Assembly: GCA_025991245.1 (NCBI GenBank)
Contig: BQMJ01000015.1
Coordinates: 124,001-188,000, forward strand
Direction of reading: 5' to 3'
Length of the DNA: 64,000 nucleotides
Origin: Galdieria partita
Lineage: Eukaryota; Rhodophyta; Bangiophyceae; Galdieriales; Galdieriaceae
Below, piece after piece: positions 45,888-57,299 of the stretch (the first letter of the stretch is position 1; every line of letters begins with the position of its first letter). A program made the translations under genes and the position numbers. The notes below the pieces were generated by a model that was not told the origin of the DNA, searched no databases, and saw only the letters and a list, made by a program, of their open reading frames with translations.

Positions 45888-48800
45888 TTACTGAATAGTT
45901 CTTGTTGCTTGTAGCCAATCGTTTCCTATGCCGAACCGAACTTGGATAGGAACATTTTGAGGTAGAGGCAAAATGTCGCTGACTTCCTTCTTCACTAGCT
46001 TCATTACTTGTTCACAAGCTGATTGAGAAACTTGAAAAATCATATGGTCTCCAACCTTGCATTCATTCAGAAAAGGCGCTGTTCAATCTTGAATGACTTA
46101 CTTGTAAAATTAAATCAGACTGTGGATATTGTCCTAACTTCTCCAATATTCTGATCATCGCCAAGCTAATTATATCCGCCTGTGTTCCTTGAATAACAGC
46201 TCGCCTGCATATGTTCTTAGCAGCAGAAATTTCTTTATCATTTTGAGAATCTTTAAAAGGAATTGGAATTTTTCTGCCAAGTAGTGTCTCCGAATAACCT
46301 TTCAACTGATTGCTATGCAACTCAAAAACAAAGATCCTTGTGATGACTCACCTCTTTGAAAACTTTTTTCGCTGTTTTCTTCTAAAAACTTCAAGACCTT
46401 TGGGAAATTGCTATGATACAACTCCATCCAAGATTTTATACTGTGTTGCGGAACCTGTAACTCCCTGGATATCATACGTTCTGATGTTCCTCTTATTACA
46501 CTATAACTGAGTATCTTGGCATATTCACGGAACTGTTGATCTAGTAGTTCCTTGTTGTTATCCGATATCAACAATTTGTTTGCGATAAACTTATGAATAT
46601 CTCCTCCCTTGAGAAATTCTTGAATCCAACTAATCTCTTTCGACAATGCTGCAAGAATCCTCATTTCTAATTGACTCCAGTCAGCGACTAATATTTGAAA
46701 GCCACGTGGTGCTACCACAAGACTTTTCATTGTGTCCTCTTTGAAAAGTTCTTCAAGATCCATATGGGATGTGGTTAGCTTTCCAAACAAACGAGTATCT
46801 AGGAATACGATAAAATATCTTTGTCAAATCACTGATACAGAGATACATACTTTTGCAGTAGTGAATATGAAGCTTTCCTGAAATAGGGTCCATATGTCTT
46901 TGCAACAGATTGAGATATTTTCTTCCTAAAATGGTAGGAGATTCTTGGCATCCTGAAGGAATCACTAAAAACAAATTCCATTCCAGTCATCATCTGTTAC
47001 AACTGTTCACATGACACTTACCGCGCAATGAGTTATCGTTGAATTTCTCCAACTTATTGTTCCATTGGTTCCCCGTTGTGTGATGACTAGTTGCCAAGTT
47101 CGCCTAAAATGGTTCCAACTGTTTCAACCAATCTTTGGGAAGATTTGTTTACCTTGTGAGTCCAATTCATCAGATCCTTAGTATTCAAACATAGACCATT
47201 TCTTTCCATTGTAGCAAGAACATGTATCATCGGATACTCGATATATTCAACAAATGTCTTCATAGAAAGCATCATCAATTCCGAATTCAGGACTTTTGCT
47301 GCTCTAAACAACAGTATAGACCAATTACATTGACACCAAACTCTCAACAATTCTGCAAAATGGAGTGAATCAATTTCCGTTTGACATAGCAGTCGAGACA
47401 ATAACTTTGACGAATCAATGGAATTTAAGATTTCATCCTTCTTCTTTGAAAATATAAATTCTAGAATATCTAACATATTATGATCTCCACTTAACAAAGC
47501 AAATCTCTTCATGACTTGTTCCACCGAAAGAGATTCAAAAGGAGCCGTGGCACTATGACCTACAAGAATATCTACAAAAGGAGACCTTACTGATAGATTA
47601 TGACTATATCGCTGTAGAATATGAATTTGTTTCTTGACAAAAACACTAACTTTCGACATTTGAGAATGACCCAGTAACCACTCTAACTGCTGTATCCAAG
47701 CATCTTTAGTATTGTTCAAATCAAGATAAATACTAGAAGAATCTTCCCATGATATGGCAACGCCCTTTATCATGATGATGTCTTGAAACGAAAGTTGTTC
47801 ATTCAAAAGTTTCTTCCACATACCTTCGAGGAATACTAATGGACTGCAACTATTTAGACATGTCCGTTCTATATGTGGCTTATGCTTTTTGGTCTCTCCA
47901 GGTTCCATATCGTAATCTGTCCAAAAGGTTATAAAAGGAACATCAACATTTTCTTTTCTAATGCGCAACAAGAGTTCTTCCCATTTCTCTTCAGCTAAAT
48001 TACATTCGACGAGAGTCGAAAGATAAAAGTATTGGAATCCTAGGCTTTCAATTCTTTTCATTCTTATAAAATACAATGAGTTACTTTCAGAGTCACTATC
48101 AAAAATATCGTGTTCCTTTCCTTGTAATAAAACATTTTGTACGTTCGGAGCTCTCTGCGTCCTATATAAAGATTCTGTAGCTCTCCATGAACTTTCAAAA
48201 TATTTTTCAGCACGTTCTCTCAACTTTTTGATTTCCAATTTGCCAATAATATAACTCAACTTGTCTAATTGGGGTGGACGAACAAAAAGATCGTTGATTT
48301 CAAAGTTGGGGATAATCACGTCCTGATGAATGGTTACTAATTTCTTACTTAATAACAAAAGTTCTCGATGATGAAAAATTTTCTCTCTCAAACGAGATGA
48401 GGAAATAGCCTTCCAATTTTCTACCAACGATTCAATACTACCAAAACTCTTCAACAATGCAACCGCTTGTTTCTCACCAATGCCAGCAACTCCGGGAATA
48501 TTATCTGCATTATCTCCCATCAGTGCCAAAACATCACAGTACTGCAATGGTGATAAATTATCGTAAGTTTCCCGAAATTCAGTCTCCGTGATCAAAGACC
48601 ATCCAGGTAAACAATCCGTATCATGCTGGGGAGTCTTCTTAGAGTACTTGTTTGTTCTTGGTCTTAAAATGACACATGTGGATCCTTGCAACAGCTGCAA
48701 GAAGTCCTTGTCTGCGGAAACAATTTTGGCAACAAAGGAATTGCTCGTACAATATTTAACTAATGAGCCAATGACATCATCCGCTTCAGTACTTGCTACT

Positions 48801-49384
48801 TCAATGATTGATATCCCTAAAGCAGAAACCAAAGCTTTTATATAAGGTAAACTCTTTTCAATTGCCGTGGGCATCTTTGAACGGTTCTTTTTATAATCAG
48901 GATATATTAAACGTCTTTGCCAAGGAGTAGGCTGAGTAAAGTTATCTTGGGGGAAATAATAGCTATCAAAAACCACCATTATACAAGAAGGCCTGTAAGT
49001 CTCCAGAAGTGATAGAAGAGTTGAGATAAAACCATAAATGGGTCCGGTTTCCAGACCATACGACGTTCTGAGACCGCTTCTGGAGAGCGCAAAATGGGAT
49101 CGATAAATAAGAGCCAAAGCATCAATAAGAAACACATGATGTTGTTCTCTAGTTTCGCAATTTTCCGAGCTGCATAGCACTTTGTGAACTTTAAAACCGC
49201 AATTTATCTTCCCTTTCCTCCAGTGACTTGAGCACTTGTTGTAACTGGGAAGAGAAGTTCTCGAGTGTCCACTAGGTGTCAAACAGTGTAGCTTACAAAC
49301 ACAAATATGCTGGAGTCTTGCCGATTGAAAGCTATCTCCGACTATAGGCAAGTGAAAGCTGAAACTAGGAACAAAACCAAACAT
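45888..49384 (-). CDS. PolA-family protein: 5' nuclease with altered polymerase
   Basis: Six exons: 47153-49384, 47022-47103, 46851-46964, 46352-46798, 46102-46298, 45888-46055; 1079 aa. A ~75-residue leader suggests organelle import. The 5' nuclease (about 80-380) is well kept: VFLIDALALIYRSHFAL, VVFDSYYFP, STEADDVIGSL, SADKDFLQLL, GDNADNIPGVAGIGEKQAV. The middle (about 430-650) has no visible exonuclease DxE. The polymerase part keeps motif A DWSQLEMRILA (~849), GYSETLLGRK and QGTQADIISLA. The O helix reads REYAKILSYSVIRG where families have K...F...YG, and motif C reads VGDHMIF for VHDE. It may not be a normal polymerase. Confidence 0.82.
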
Positions 49385-49795
49385 TCATTCAAGATTTTGA
49401 ACAAGTCTTTGTCTGTCTGATGATCCCTTTTCAATGGATTTGCTTGCCTTGTCTGTTTTTCTTGGGCATATTTGTTGCAAACACAACATAAAAGAAGGTT
49501 TCAAATACAAATGATTTAATCAAAGACCTGCTTTAAATATGGACAAAGTGTGATATACATGCTTTTGTTCAATTATGACTCTTCCTACTAGTCTTCTGTA
49601 GTGAACAACTTACATCACAAAAACCAAAAACACCTTTAGCCCGAATAAAACTAACATCTCTTGAAACAAGTGATCCTCTGAGAGAATCAGCACAATAAAA
49701 TGAACAAAATTCTAGGTTAGCTACCAGAAACAGGTAAACTCTAGAAGAATTCGCACAAGAAGATCCAACTATATATGTACATGCATAAATCTTAT
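49385..49795. other. Intergenic region between PolA-like and ABC ATPase genes
   Basis: About 410 bp between two minus-strand genes, holding the PolA upstream region. Only shadow ORFs; no RNA fold found by eye. Confidence 0.4.
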
Positions 49796-50743
49796 TCAAC
49801 TATTCTGTCTTAAATTTCTCAACGTCATAGCTTTTCTAACGACTGACTCCGGAACCTCTCTCAATTGACCACCAAATAGCTGCAAAACACGATCGGCTCT
49901 AAGGAATAGCTCTGCTGGTTCATGAGAAACCATCACTATAGTCACTTTCCCTTTCAATTTATCGAAAATTGTAATGAGACATTTCCTACTGAGAGAGTCA
50001 ACGCCGGATAATGGCTCATCTAAAAAAAGAATGAGTGGATGGCGTAAAAGCTGGCAAGCCAATGCTAGCTTCTTTTGTTGTCCTCCACTAAGCAGAAAGG
50101 GACTTGTTGTTAAAGAAATATCGTTCAAATTACAAGCTTCCATCACCTTGACAAGGATTCAATTGACTACTCATAATAAAACACAATATCATACCTCTTC
50201 GATATCCTCGGGTAAAACGTGGTCCAAACCCAGAGTTAACTCTTCAAAGACACTATCTCCAATGAAAGCCTTCTCAGGAAACTGGAAAACAATTCCAATT
50301 CTAGAAACCATGTCAGAAGGCTTCATCTTCTTATTATACCATTTGAGAAAACCTTGATCCGGTACGTCCAGACCAGCAAGAATGTTCAACAACGAAGTCT
50401 TTCCTGAGCCATTCTCACCAATGACCAATAAAAACTCCCCTTCGAAAATTTGGAGATTGACATTCTCTAGAGTTTTCGTTTCCCTAAACGCCATGTTGTC
50501 TACATAAACAGCCTGCTGCACGTCATGAGAAATGTTGCAAGCCTCCAGTTGGACGAACTTGGAACAGCTTTTATCATTTACAGGAAAAAAGCTCTGAAAT
50601 ATACTAGCAAAAATCAGACAACGTCTTTTCACAGTGACTTGAGTGAACTTGGGCTGTTGTGACAAAAACGAAACCTTTGCAACATAGTATTTAGAGTTTA
50701 ACTTGCAAAGTCCTGTATAACCAAACGTCAGAATATAACGCAT
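49796..50743 (-). CDS. ABC ATPase of the CbiO/ECF-like type, organellar
   Basis: Two exons, 50195-50743 and 49796-50146 (48-nt intron); 299 aa from the ATG at 50743. Walker A is VIGENGSGKTSLLNILAG, Q loop FQFPEKAFIGDSVFEEL, signature LLSGGQQKKLALACQLL, Walker B LILFLDEPLSGVDS, and the switch His is in VSHEP. No membrane domain, so it needs a partner. The FQFPE loop is typical of cobalt/ECF-type and plant ABCI soluble subunits. The first ~65 residues are basic and hydrophobic, as in a plastid or mitochondrial leader. Substrate unknown. Confidence 0.87.
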
Positions 50744-50925
50744 GAGCGTCTGTGTCAACCTTAACTCGATCTCTCGAATAGTCAGAAACTAAACCAAAAC
50801 TTTTGTAGAACAACAACAGTTTCCTTGTCTCCATTTATACAAATCCATCAATCTGCGAGTTAAAGTTGGATTTATTTTTCATAAAACTCATCAACGGCCT
50901 ATGATGATGAAAGTGAGCAATTGTT

Positions 50926-53652
50926 TCAAAGATTAGGCTTCGCATTTCTCTTGAGAATGGTCTTAAGATCATCACGTTTCTCATATTTCAAAGTTAACCC
51001 CTCGTTAGCTAACCGTTCAAAACTCTCAACAGTAATGACTAAACAATAAAACCAGGCCAAAAACCGAACTGCGTCATCTGTTTGCATTTCTGTGGGTTCG
51101 TCACCCAAGCTTTGAATATTGTTCGAATCCACCACTTCTGAACTCGACGAATTTAAAAAAATAGCTTTCCAACGATTAAACATCGCATTTCGAAGCTGAT
51201 CGTAATGTTTTGCTAAACACTTTTTAGCATGCACGAGCTGCGATAATGCTTCTTCCAACCTTTTTGGTCCCACTCTCTCCTCACGAGGTTTACCCACTCT
51301 TTCACAAACAGCAGATAAAACACTCTTAACACTCTGTGTCAAGTAACTTATATCATCTTCCAGTGGTTCTAAGAACTGCCAGTAAATGTTATCGGTATAG
51401 AAGCCACATATCTTTGGAGATGCCTCACAAGTGAAATGTAATATTGCAAGTCTCCTAAATATTGCTGAACAATTATTAAGAATAACAGGTATCGAGCTAT
51501 GTAGATAATTGGGCGATAACTCAAAGATTAACATCATACGACAACCAATCATCATACCATCTGCCTTGGCCAACATACCAGTTATCTCCTTTAGTTTTGT
51601 TGTTGATGTCTCGCCTTCAATTTCATATGGATTTTTATTCATATTGACAAAAGCATCCAGAAGAGAGCAGTAAATAGCTTCAAAAGTTTTGATTATTCCA
51701 CATAGAAGTTGGCGAATACGTATGGAACCCTTATACGGCCATATAAAATAACTTACAGCGGAAACCACCAAACAACCGATGGCAACCGATACGGTCCTTG
51801 ACGCAGCATAAAGAAAGGTGAAGCCATGACCATATTGACAACTTATGATAAAAAACTGTGCAATTACTAAAGGAAATGTGCCAATCACATATCCTGGATA
51901 GTGGTATGCCGTTAATAACGCAAAGTAAGTCCAAAACCATAACCATATTTCTAATACCCAGGGCATGTTAGGAGCAAATACAGTAGCTGCATAAGCCAAA
52001 GCACTTCCACCTAAAGTAATGGACAAATATAGCACTACCCGAAATCGGGTCAGCTCTACAGATCTCCAAAATAAAATAGTCACAATGATATAAGCAGAGA
52101 TGGCATTGTACGTTTGGGTAAAATGAAAGTCACTTGTAGATAACTGAGCAACAAACATCGTAGGAAATAGGATTATTGCCACACAGATCATATATTTCAC
52201 GATATATCGAATATTCTCTGGTTTCCCTATATATGTATAACAGAGAAACCATCCCTTGAAGGGAACAATTAATGTGGGAACCCAGAACAAAAGATTCTTC
52301 GCAGGAGCAAAACGAAGTTCCTGCCTGCGCCTATGAATATGAAGAATTGAATCACCTAGTTTCTCCAGATTCGTAAAGATATCTCGTACGTTGAACACAA
52401 CAAATATGAAGGAAGCATAAGCTAGGGCCACGGTATTTTCTCTTTCAGTGTAAAATTCTTCTGTACGCCAGTGCTCTCTTTTGGCATTTAAGATATCCTC
52501 GTTCAAGGCATTCCCTAACTTGTCCCCTGCAAAAACAACATCAGGAGTGCTCTTGTTGTTAATGTTTTCGAGACATGTGCACAACTGCAAGGAATAATCT
52601 TTTGATATCTTAAGTAACTCCTTTAACTTCTCTAAGGGATCCTTTGCACTACTCCCCAAAACTTTGGGCGAAAAACAATGATCTCGGCGTAATACTCCAG
52701 CCAAGGCTTCCACTCGAAGTAGTAAGGATTCAAAATTTTCAATAAGAGACGACCAAGCATCTTCCGGTTCTGCACTCCATGGAGGAAATAAATTCGGCTC
52801 AAATGGAATATAATGTACCATTGCTTTCAATTCTCCAAAAGATGATCTCATTTGAATACACGACTGAATAATATCTGTCCCAATCTTCGCAGAGTTGGTT
52901 CTGTTAACACCAAACTCTGAAATTTCTAAACTGCTTTTGGACGGAAAAGAACTTTCTGACACATTTATCTGTATGTCCGAGTCATTCTTTAGCTTATCGG
53001 TAATAACATCGCCATCTTGTTCATTCTCATTCATGTTATAAACCAACTCTTCAGATAGACTATCTAAGTTTCCCCCGATATCGCGAAGCATCTTTGACAA
53101 CCTGAATCTCAGTTGCCTTCTTGCTGACTTTGGAAAAATAATAAGAGAGGAAATCAAGCAAGCTCCAGATGCAGCAACAGTAGCTACGACTAAAGGAAAA
53201 GTTTTATCCCAGGCATCAGAAGGAGGAACCTTCACGTCATAAACAAGAATTGCTCCAAAGAGAAAACTTAGAACGATTCCATACCCAAGATATTGTGGTT
53301 CTGTTCTAAGAATACAGACGACAAAAGCTTCCACCAAGGTGGCAAAGTAAAGTCCAATGGCGTTTCCATCAGCTATTGCCAAAGCGGTCATAGCTAAGAC
53401 CACAGACAACAAACCTCCCCAACTATATATTATACAAGCTTCTATCATAGCCCCTATGTACGTATGTTGGGCAACAATGACCGGAATGGCAAAGGCAAAC
53501 ATGCCCACAAAACACTCTATGTACCTTCGAAGAATGGCAAAGAATATAACTACATTTATGCCGATAGCTGCAAGAGAGGCTCTAAGAGCGTTTATGGAGT
53601 GCTCAGATATCAATATTTTACCCAGTGTCTTTAGTATTTGCTTTGTGCTCAT
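50926..53652 (-). CDS. FUSC/aromatic-acid-exporter-like membrane protein
   Basis: Single exon, 908 aa from the ATG at 53652. Two membrane halves: about residues 20-175 (FVGMFAFAIPVIVAQHTYIG, LLSVVLAMTALAIADGNAIG, LGYGIVLSFLFGAILVYDVK) and about 480-650 (YMICVAIILFPTMFVAQLS, LWFWTYFALLTAYHYPGYVI). Soluble acidic loops of ~250 residues follow each half. This doubled arrangement is that of the FUSC/DUF2421 superfamily (aromatic acid exporters, ALMT-like, yeast Bre4-like proteins). Substrate is not evident. A perfect inverted repeat lies ~115 bp upstream. Confidence 0.8.
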   Translation of the reverse strand: MSTKQILKTLGKILISEHSINALRASLAAIGINVVIFFAILRRYIECFVGMFAFAIPVIVAQHTYIGAMIEACIIYSWGGLLSVVLAMTALAIADGNAIGLYFATLVEAFVVCILRTEPQYLGYGIVLSFLFGAILVYDVKVPPSDAWDKTFPLVVATVAASGACLISSLIIFPKSARRQLRFRLSKMLRDIGGNLDSLSEELVYNMNENEQDGDVITDKLKNDSDIQINVSESSFPSKSSLEISEFGVNRTNSAKIGTDIIQSCIQMRSSFGELKAMVHYIPFEPNLFPPWSAEPEDAWSSLIENFESLLLRVEALAGVLRRDHCFSPKVLGSSAKDPLEKLKELLKISKDYSLQLCTCLENINNKSTPDVVFAGDKLGNALNEDILNAKREHWRTEEFYTERENTVALAYASFIFVVFNVRDIFTNLEKLGDSILHIHRRRQELRFAPAKNLLFWVPTLIVPFKGWFLCYTYIGKPENIRYIVKYMICVAIILFPTMFVAQLSTSDFHFTQTYNAISAYIIVTILFWRSVELTRFRVVLYLSITLGGSALAYAATVFAPNMPWVLEIWLWFWTYFALLTAYHYPGYVIGTFPLVIAQFFIISCQYGHGFTFLYAASRTVSVAIGCLVVSAVSYFIWPYKGSIRIRQLLCGIIKTFEAIYCSLLDAFVNMNKNPYEIEGETSTTKLKEITGMLAKADGMMIGCRMMLIFELSPNYLHSSIPVILNNCSAIFRRLAILHFTCEASPKICGFYTDNIYWQFLEPLEDDISYLTQSVKSVLSAVCERVGKPREERVGPKRLEEALSQLVHAKKCLAKHYDQLRNAMFNRWKAIFLNSSSSEVVDSNNIQSLGDEPTEMQTDDAVRFLAWFYCLVITVESFERLANEGLTLKYEKRDDLKTILKRNAKPNL

Positions 53653-54161
53653 TGCCACGCTTCTTTGTGACCAACGATACAGTTTCTTCTGTTTGGACAG
53701 ACGTTGCTTTGATGAGCCTTATTGTCCATTGGAACGGAAATCGATTTCTCTCAACGACTTCAATTGTCTTTGGAGAAGACAATTCATACAATCCTCAGTG
53801 AGGAGAATGTTCATGTTCGAATACTAGAAGTAGATATCAATTCTATTCTATCATTTCAAGTTTCAACTAACTTCTCAATTCTAAGGTAGTTTGTTCAAGG
53901 AGCCTGTTTATACAGCTCTTGGCTGAAAATTGTCTTATCTACTTGATAATCTCTTGTGCCTTCCTTCTATCGTACAAAGAACCTTAGGGGATAAAGAATG
54001 GAGGTTAGGTGCGAGCTTGCTTTGAGCTTTTGCATTTCCATTTTTGACTCACAATCTTCGAACGAAACGAGCAAGGTTTCAAAATTGAAGACAAAATAAA
54101 CACTGATAGAAAGGAATGATGTAGTATATTCTGAATCTTAAAGAGTTATGATAAGAATTTT
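53653..54161. other. Intergenic region upstream of the FUSC-like gene
   Basis: About 510 bp between the FUSC start and the RIO2 stop. It holds a perfect stem-loop at 53762-53784 (listed separately). No convincing ORF. Confidence 0.45.
53762..53784. repeat. Perfect 9-bp inverted repeat with 5-nt loop
   Basis: AATTGTCTT, loop TGGAG, AAGACAATT. It lies about 110-130 bp upstream of the FUSC-like start codon, so it could be a hairpin in the 5' leader or a palindromic operator. No second copy was noticed. Confidence 0.6.
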
Positions 54162-55331
54162 CTAAAAGAAGCCATTCACACTTTTTATTTCTTGTCTTGC
54201 CTTCCGGAGCTGCTTCATATTAGAACCAAGTCTTGACGTCCTTGAATCACTTATTTTCCACTCATCTCGAACTTTTTTAACGATGTCTGAATAGTGCTTA
54301 TCCTTCCCAACGTCAAATTCAGCATCATTGGTATACTTTACGATACTGTTAATCGATGCGTGCAGCATATGCTCGTTGCCTTCATCTTCAGAGCTATTCT
54401 CATCCAGATTTTCATCCAGACTTATTATTTTAGCATGTTCACTGTTATCAAGTTCGTTCTTAATCTCTCGAAACGACAACGGCGTCATTGAATCCAAGTC
54501 TAAATCAAATTTAGCGAAAAAATCTCGCAAACAATTCAAATCATGTTCAAAGTAATATTCTGCATGTACATGGCTAATCGAAATCATTTGTGGAAAGTCT
54601 ATCAAAAAGACATTTTCGTGCTCATCCAACAAAATATTAAATTGGTTGAAGTCTCCATGTACAAGGCCAACCTTTAGAAGCTCTCGCATCATTGTAATAC
54701 ATTTCTGGTAAACTGCAAAAGGATTGGCTAATTGGGTTGCATCACTTAGTTGAATACTATTCTCGATATACTGCATACAGATACAATGTCTGTTTGAGTC
54801 AATTGGTTTAGGTACCGAAAACTTTGCTTTATACAAGGCCTTGAGACAACGATATTCAATTTGTGCAGCTAGCCGAGACAGATACAGCCACGAAGCACTC
54901 TTTCTGTGCTTCAAATAGTCCCTTTTTTCTTTTACCGCACGAAAAGACGTTCGACCAAGTCTTTGAAACTTGAGCACCAACTTGTTCCCATTCTCATCCT
55001 GGGCGAGGAAGACGTCGGATTCCTTACCGACGCCAACTTTGTCACCGATTTGACTTATGGAGCCTCTACAAAGCAACGTATTTAAGGCAAGAACATCATA
55101 TCCCAAGTTAGTAAGTCTGTATCCGTCGTAACCCCGTTGCTCGTGGTGAACTAGTTTGTTGAAAAGCACGTGTCTCAGTCCCTTACGGAAGCCACTTGGT
55201 TTCAATTTTGATATGGAATATATTAATTCAACAGGCACAAGCTCATGATTTTTCATACCCATTTCAACAGCGGCCAATACTCGAAGCTCCATATTGGAGA
55301 GTGACTTGAGAGAACTTGCGTCAAGTTTCAT
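54162..55331 (-). CDS. RIOK2: RIO2 atypical protein kinase
   Basis: Single exon, 389 aa from the ATG at 55331. The winged helix (LSNMELRVLAAVEMGMKNHE, GYRLTNLGYDVLAL) is the RIO2-specific N-terminal domain. The kinase has the P-loop VGVGKESDVFLAQDE, Lys in KLVLKFQRLGR, catalytic HGDFNQFNILLDE and metal-binding IDFPQMIS. The acidic C-terminus (DENSSEDEGNEH) then a basic tail is normal. RIO2 matures the 40S subunit in the cytoplasm as an ATPase. The open frame upstream of the chosen start is hydrophobic and unlike the family. Confidence 0.95.
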   Translation of the reverse strand: MKLDASSLKSLSNMELRVLAAVEMGMKNHELVPVELIYSISKLKPSGFRKGLRHVLFNKLVHHEQRGYDGYRLTNLGYDVLALNTLLCRGSISQIGDKVGVGKESDVFLAQDENGNKLVLKFQRLGRTSFRAVKEKRDYLKHRKSASWLYLSRLAAQIEYRCLKALYKAKFSVPKPIDSNRHCICMQYIENSIQLSDATQLANPFAVYQKCITMMRELLKVGLVHGDFNQFNILLDEHENVFLIDFPQMISISHVHAEYYFEHDLNCLRDFFAKFDLDLDSMTPLSFREIKNELDNSEHAKIISLDENLDENSSEDEGNEHMLHASINSIVKYTNDAEFDVGKDKHYSDIVKKVRDEWKISDSRTSRLGSNMKQLRKARQEIKSVNGFF

Positions 55332-55695
55332 ATTGCTGCAAATTCCCAACAGAGCCAACCACTGAAGAGATAGCCAAATCAGCTTTGCATTTGAAGGCTT
55401 GACAGATTGAACGATTCGCATACTTCAATATTGTTGAAAGGAATATACTGTGACAGTTAAATTAGCCACGCACATTGTTGTCTCCATTCAGACTTACATC
55501 CAATTTTATCAGCTTTTGTTTTACGTGGACTATAAGAGTTTTCCAAAGATGATCCAGATGAATTGTCTCTTTTGAGTGTTTTACACTCATTTACAACCTC
55601 TTCTCGATTTCCCGTAGTAAATCTATTGGACATTTTAGCTGGAGTGAAGATACCACGTGTTTTCACTGGGTGACTTTCCAACTTAGGAAAAAGAT
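55332..55695. other. Divergent intergenic region RIO2 / acyl-CoA dehydrogenase
   Basis: About 364 bp. A minus-strand open frame (55457-55681) lacks an early ATG and carries a GTAAGT at 55497; it may be 5' leader with an intron. No family resemblance found. Confidence 0.35.
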
Positions 55696-57299
55696 ATGAA
55701 TAATTTATTCAGGAGTTGTGTAAGACTTTTCAATTATGGAAGTGTTGCAGCTCACATTAGGAACAACGTCAGATATTGTGCTTCCCCCTCAAGTGAGAAG
55801 TTACCGCTATCCCTCCGTAGAACTTTTGCTTCAGCGGAGAGTTCTACTAACTTACATAGTGTAATGCCTGGTCCTTGTTTGGTTTTCTCAGAAGATGAGA
55901 ATATGCTGAGAGACACGGTACGAAAGTTTGCGCAATCTTCAATTGCCCCGAAAGTAAAGGACATGGACGAAAGAGGAGAAACTGACAAGGAAGTGATAAG
56001 CCAACTTTTCTCCAATGGTCTTATGGGTTTGGAAGTTCCTGTAGAATATGGAGGTAGTGGCCTGACTTTTACTCAAGCTTGCATTGTTATCGAAGAAATT
56101 GCCAGAGTGGACCCAGTAGGATATGGTTCCTCAACAAATTTATCTTTTCTGAATATTTACTTTATTAGGCAGTTGCAGTTCTTGTGGATGTGCACAATAC
56201 TGTGGTGAATACAGCGATAAGGAAATGGGCCAATCCTGAACAAAAGAAGAAATGGCTTACAGCTTTGGCAACAGATACGATCGGATCCTTCTGTCTCAGT
56301 GAAGCAGGCAGTGGGTCTGACGCTTTTGCTTTGAAAACAAGAGCTTTGGAAAAGGGTGACCATTTTGTCATCGATGGAGGAAAATTATGGATAAGTAATG
56401 CAATGGAGGCTGGTCTGTTTGTTGTGTTTGCAAATGCCAATCCGGAAAAGGGGCACAGAGGAATCACCGCCTTTGTTTTAGACAGTAAGAATCCAGGACT
56501 CACCATTGCGAAGAAAGAGGTCAGAAAGTTTTGATTTTTTGAAACGTAAGCCGACAGTTTTTCATCTACAGGATAAATTAGGCATTCGAGCCTCATCTAC
56601 ATGTGAACTGGTATTCCAGAATGCGATTGTTCCAAAGGAAGATATTTTAGGAGAAGTTGGCACCGGATATAAAATTGCAATAGAATCATTGAACGAAGGC
56701 AGAATTGGTATTGGGGCACAAATGGTAAAGTGTCTCAAGTCATGGATTTTATTTCCACTAACCGTATCATCATGTTAGATTGGACTTGCGCAGGGTTCCA
56801 TGGATATTATATTTCCATATTTGCATGAAAGAAGGCAGGTAAGACTGTTTGAGGGAATATTTTGGCTAGAGTTTAATGAACTCAAGTTCGGATCACGAAT
56901 CGGGGATTTTCAAGGAGTCCAATTTCAATATGCGCAAGCTCGAGTAGAGTTAGAAGCAGCTCGAGCTCTTGTTTACAATGCTGCACGTATGAATGATGCT
57001 GGTCTTTCCATTCGAAAGGAAGCAGCCTTTGCGAAATACTACAGGTAAACATGAAGATTGGAGTTGTCAGAGTTAGAAATTTTTGATAAGCTCTATACTT
57101 TCTTAGTGCTCAAGTTGCTGAAAGAATCGCTTCGAAAAGTATTGACTGGGCTGGAGGAATGGGGTTTGTCAAGGAGTTTGGTCTGGAGAAATATTATAGA
57201 GATGTGAAGATAGGACATATTTATGAAGGAACGGACAATATCCAGTTGCAAACGATAGCCAAAGAAATGCAAAGAGAATATGGCTTTGATAGAAAATAA
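55696..57299 (+). CDS. ACADSB: Mitochondrial short/branched-chain acyl-CoA dehydrogenase
   Basis: Six exons: 55696-56115, 56169-56519, 56572-56724, 56779-56838, 56887-57044, 57107-57299; 444 aa. The N-terminal ~55 residues ([20 protein letters not shown]) form a mitochondrial presequence. FAD/substrate motifs: [46 protein letters not shown], then [16 protein letters not shown] and the catalytic Glu in [20 protein letters not shown]. The best fit is ACADSB, acting on 2-methylbutanoyl- and short acyl-CoA; short-chain SCAD is the alternative. Splice joins all fall at conserved positions. Confidence 0.95.

Noticed and set aside
55457-55681. Minus-strand frame upstream of RIO2
   Set aside because: Begins with TTG, first Met gives a short polar peptide, and the family start of RIO2 is clear without it.
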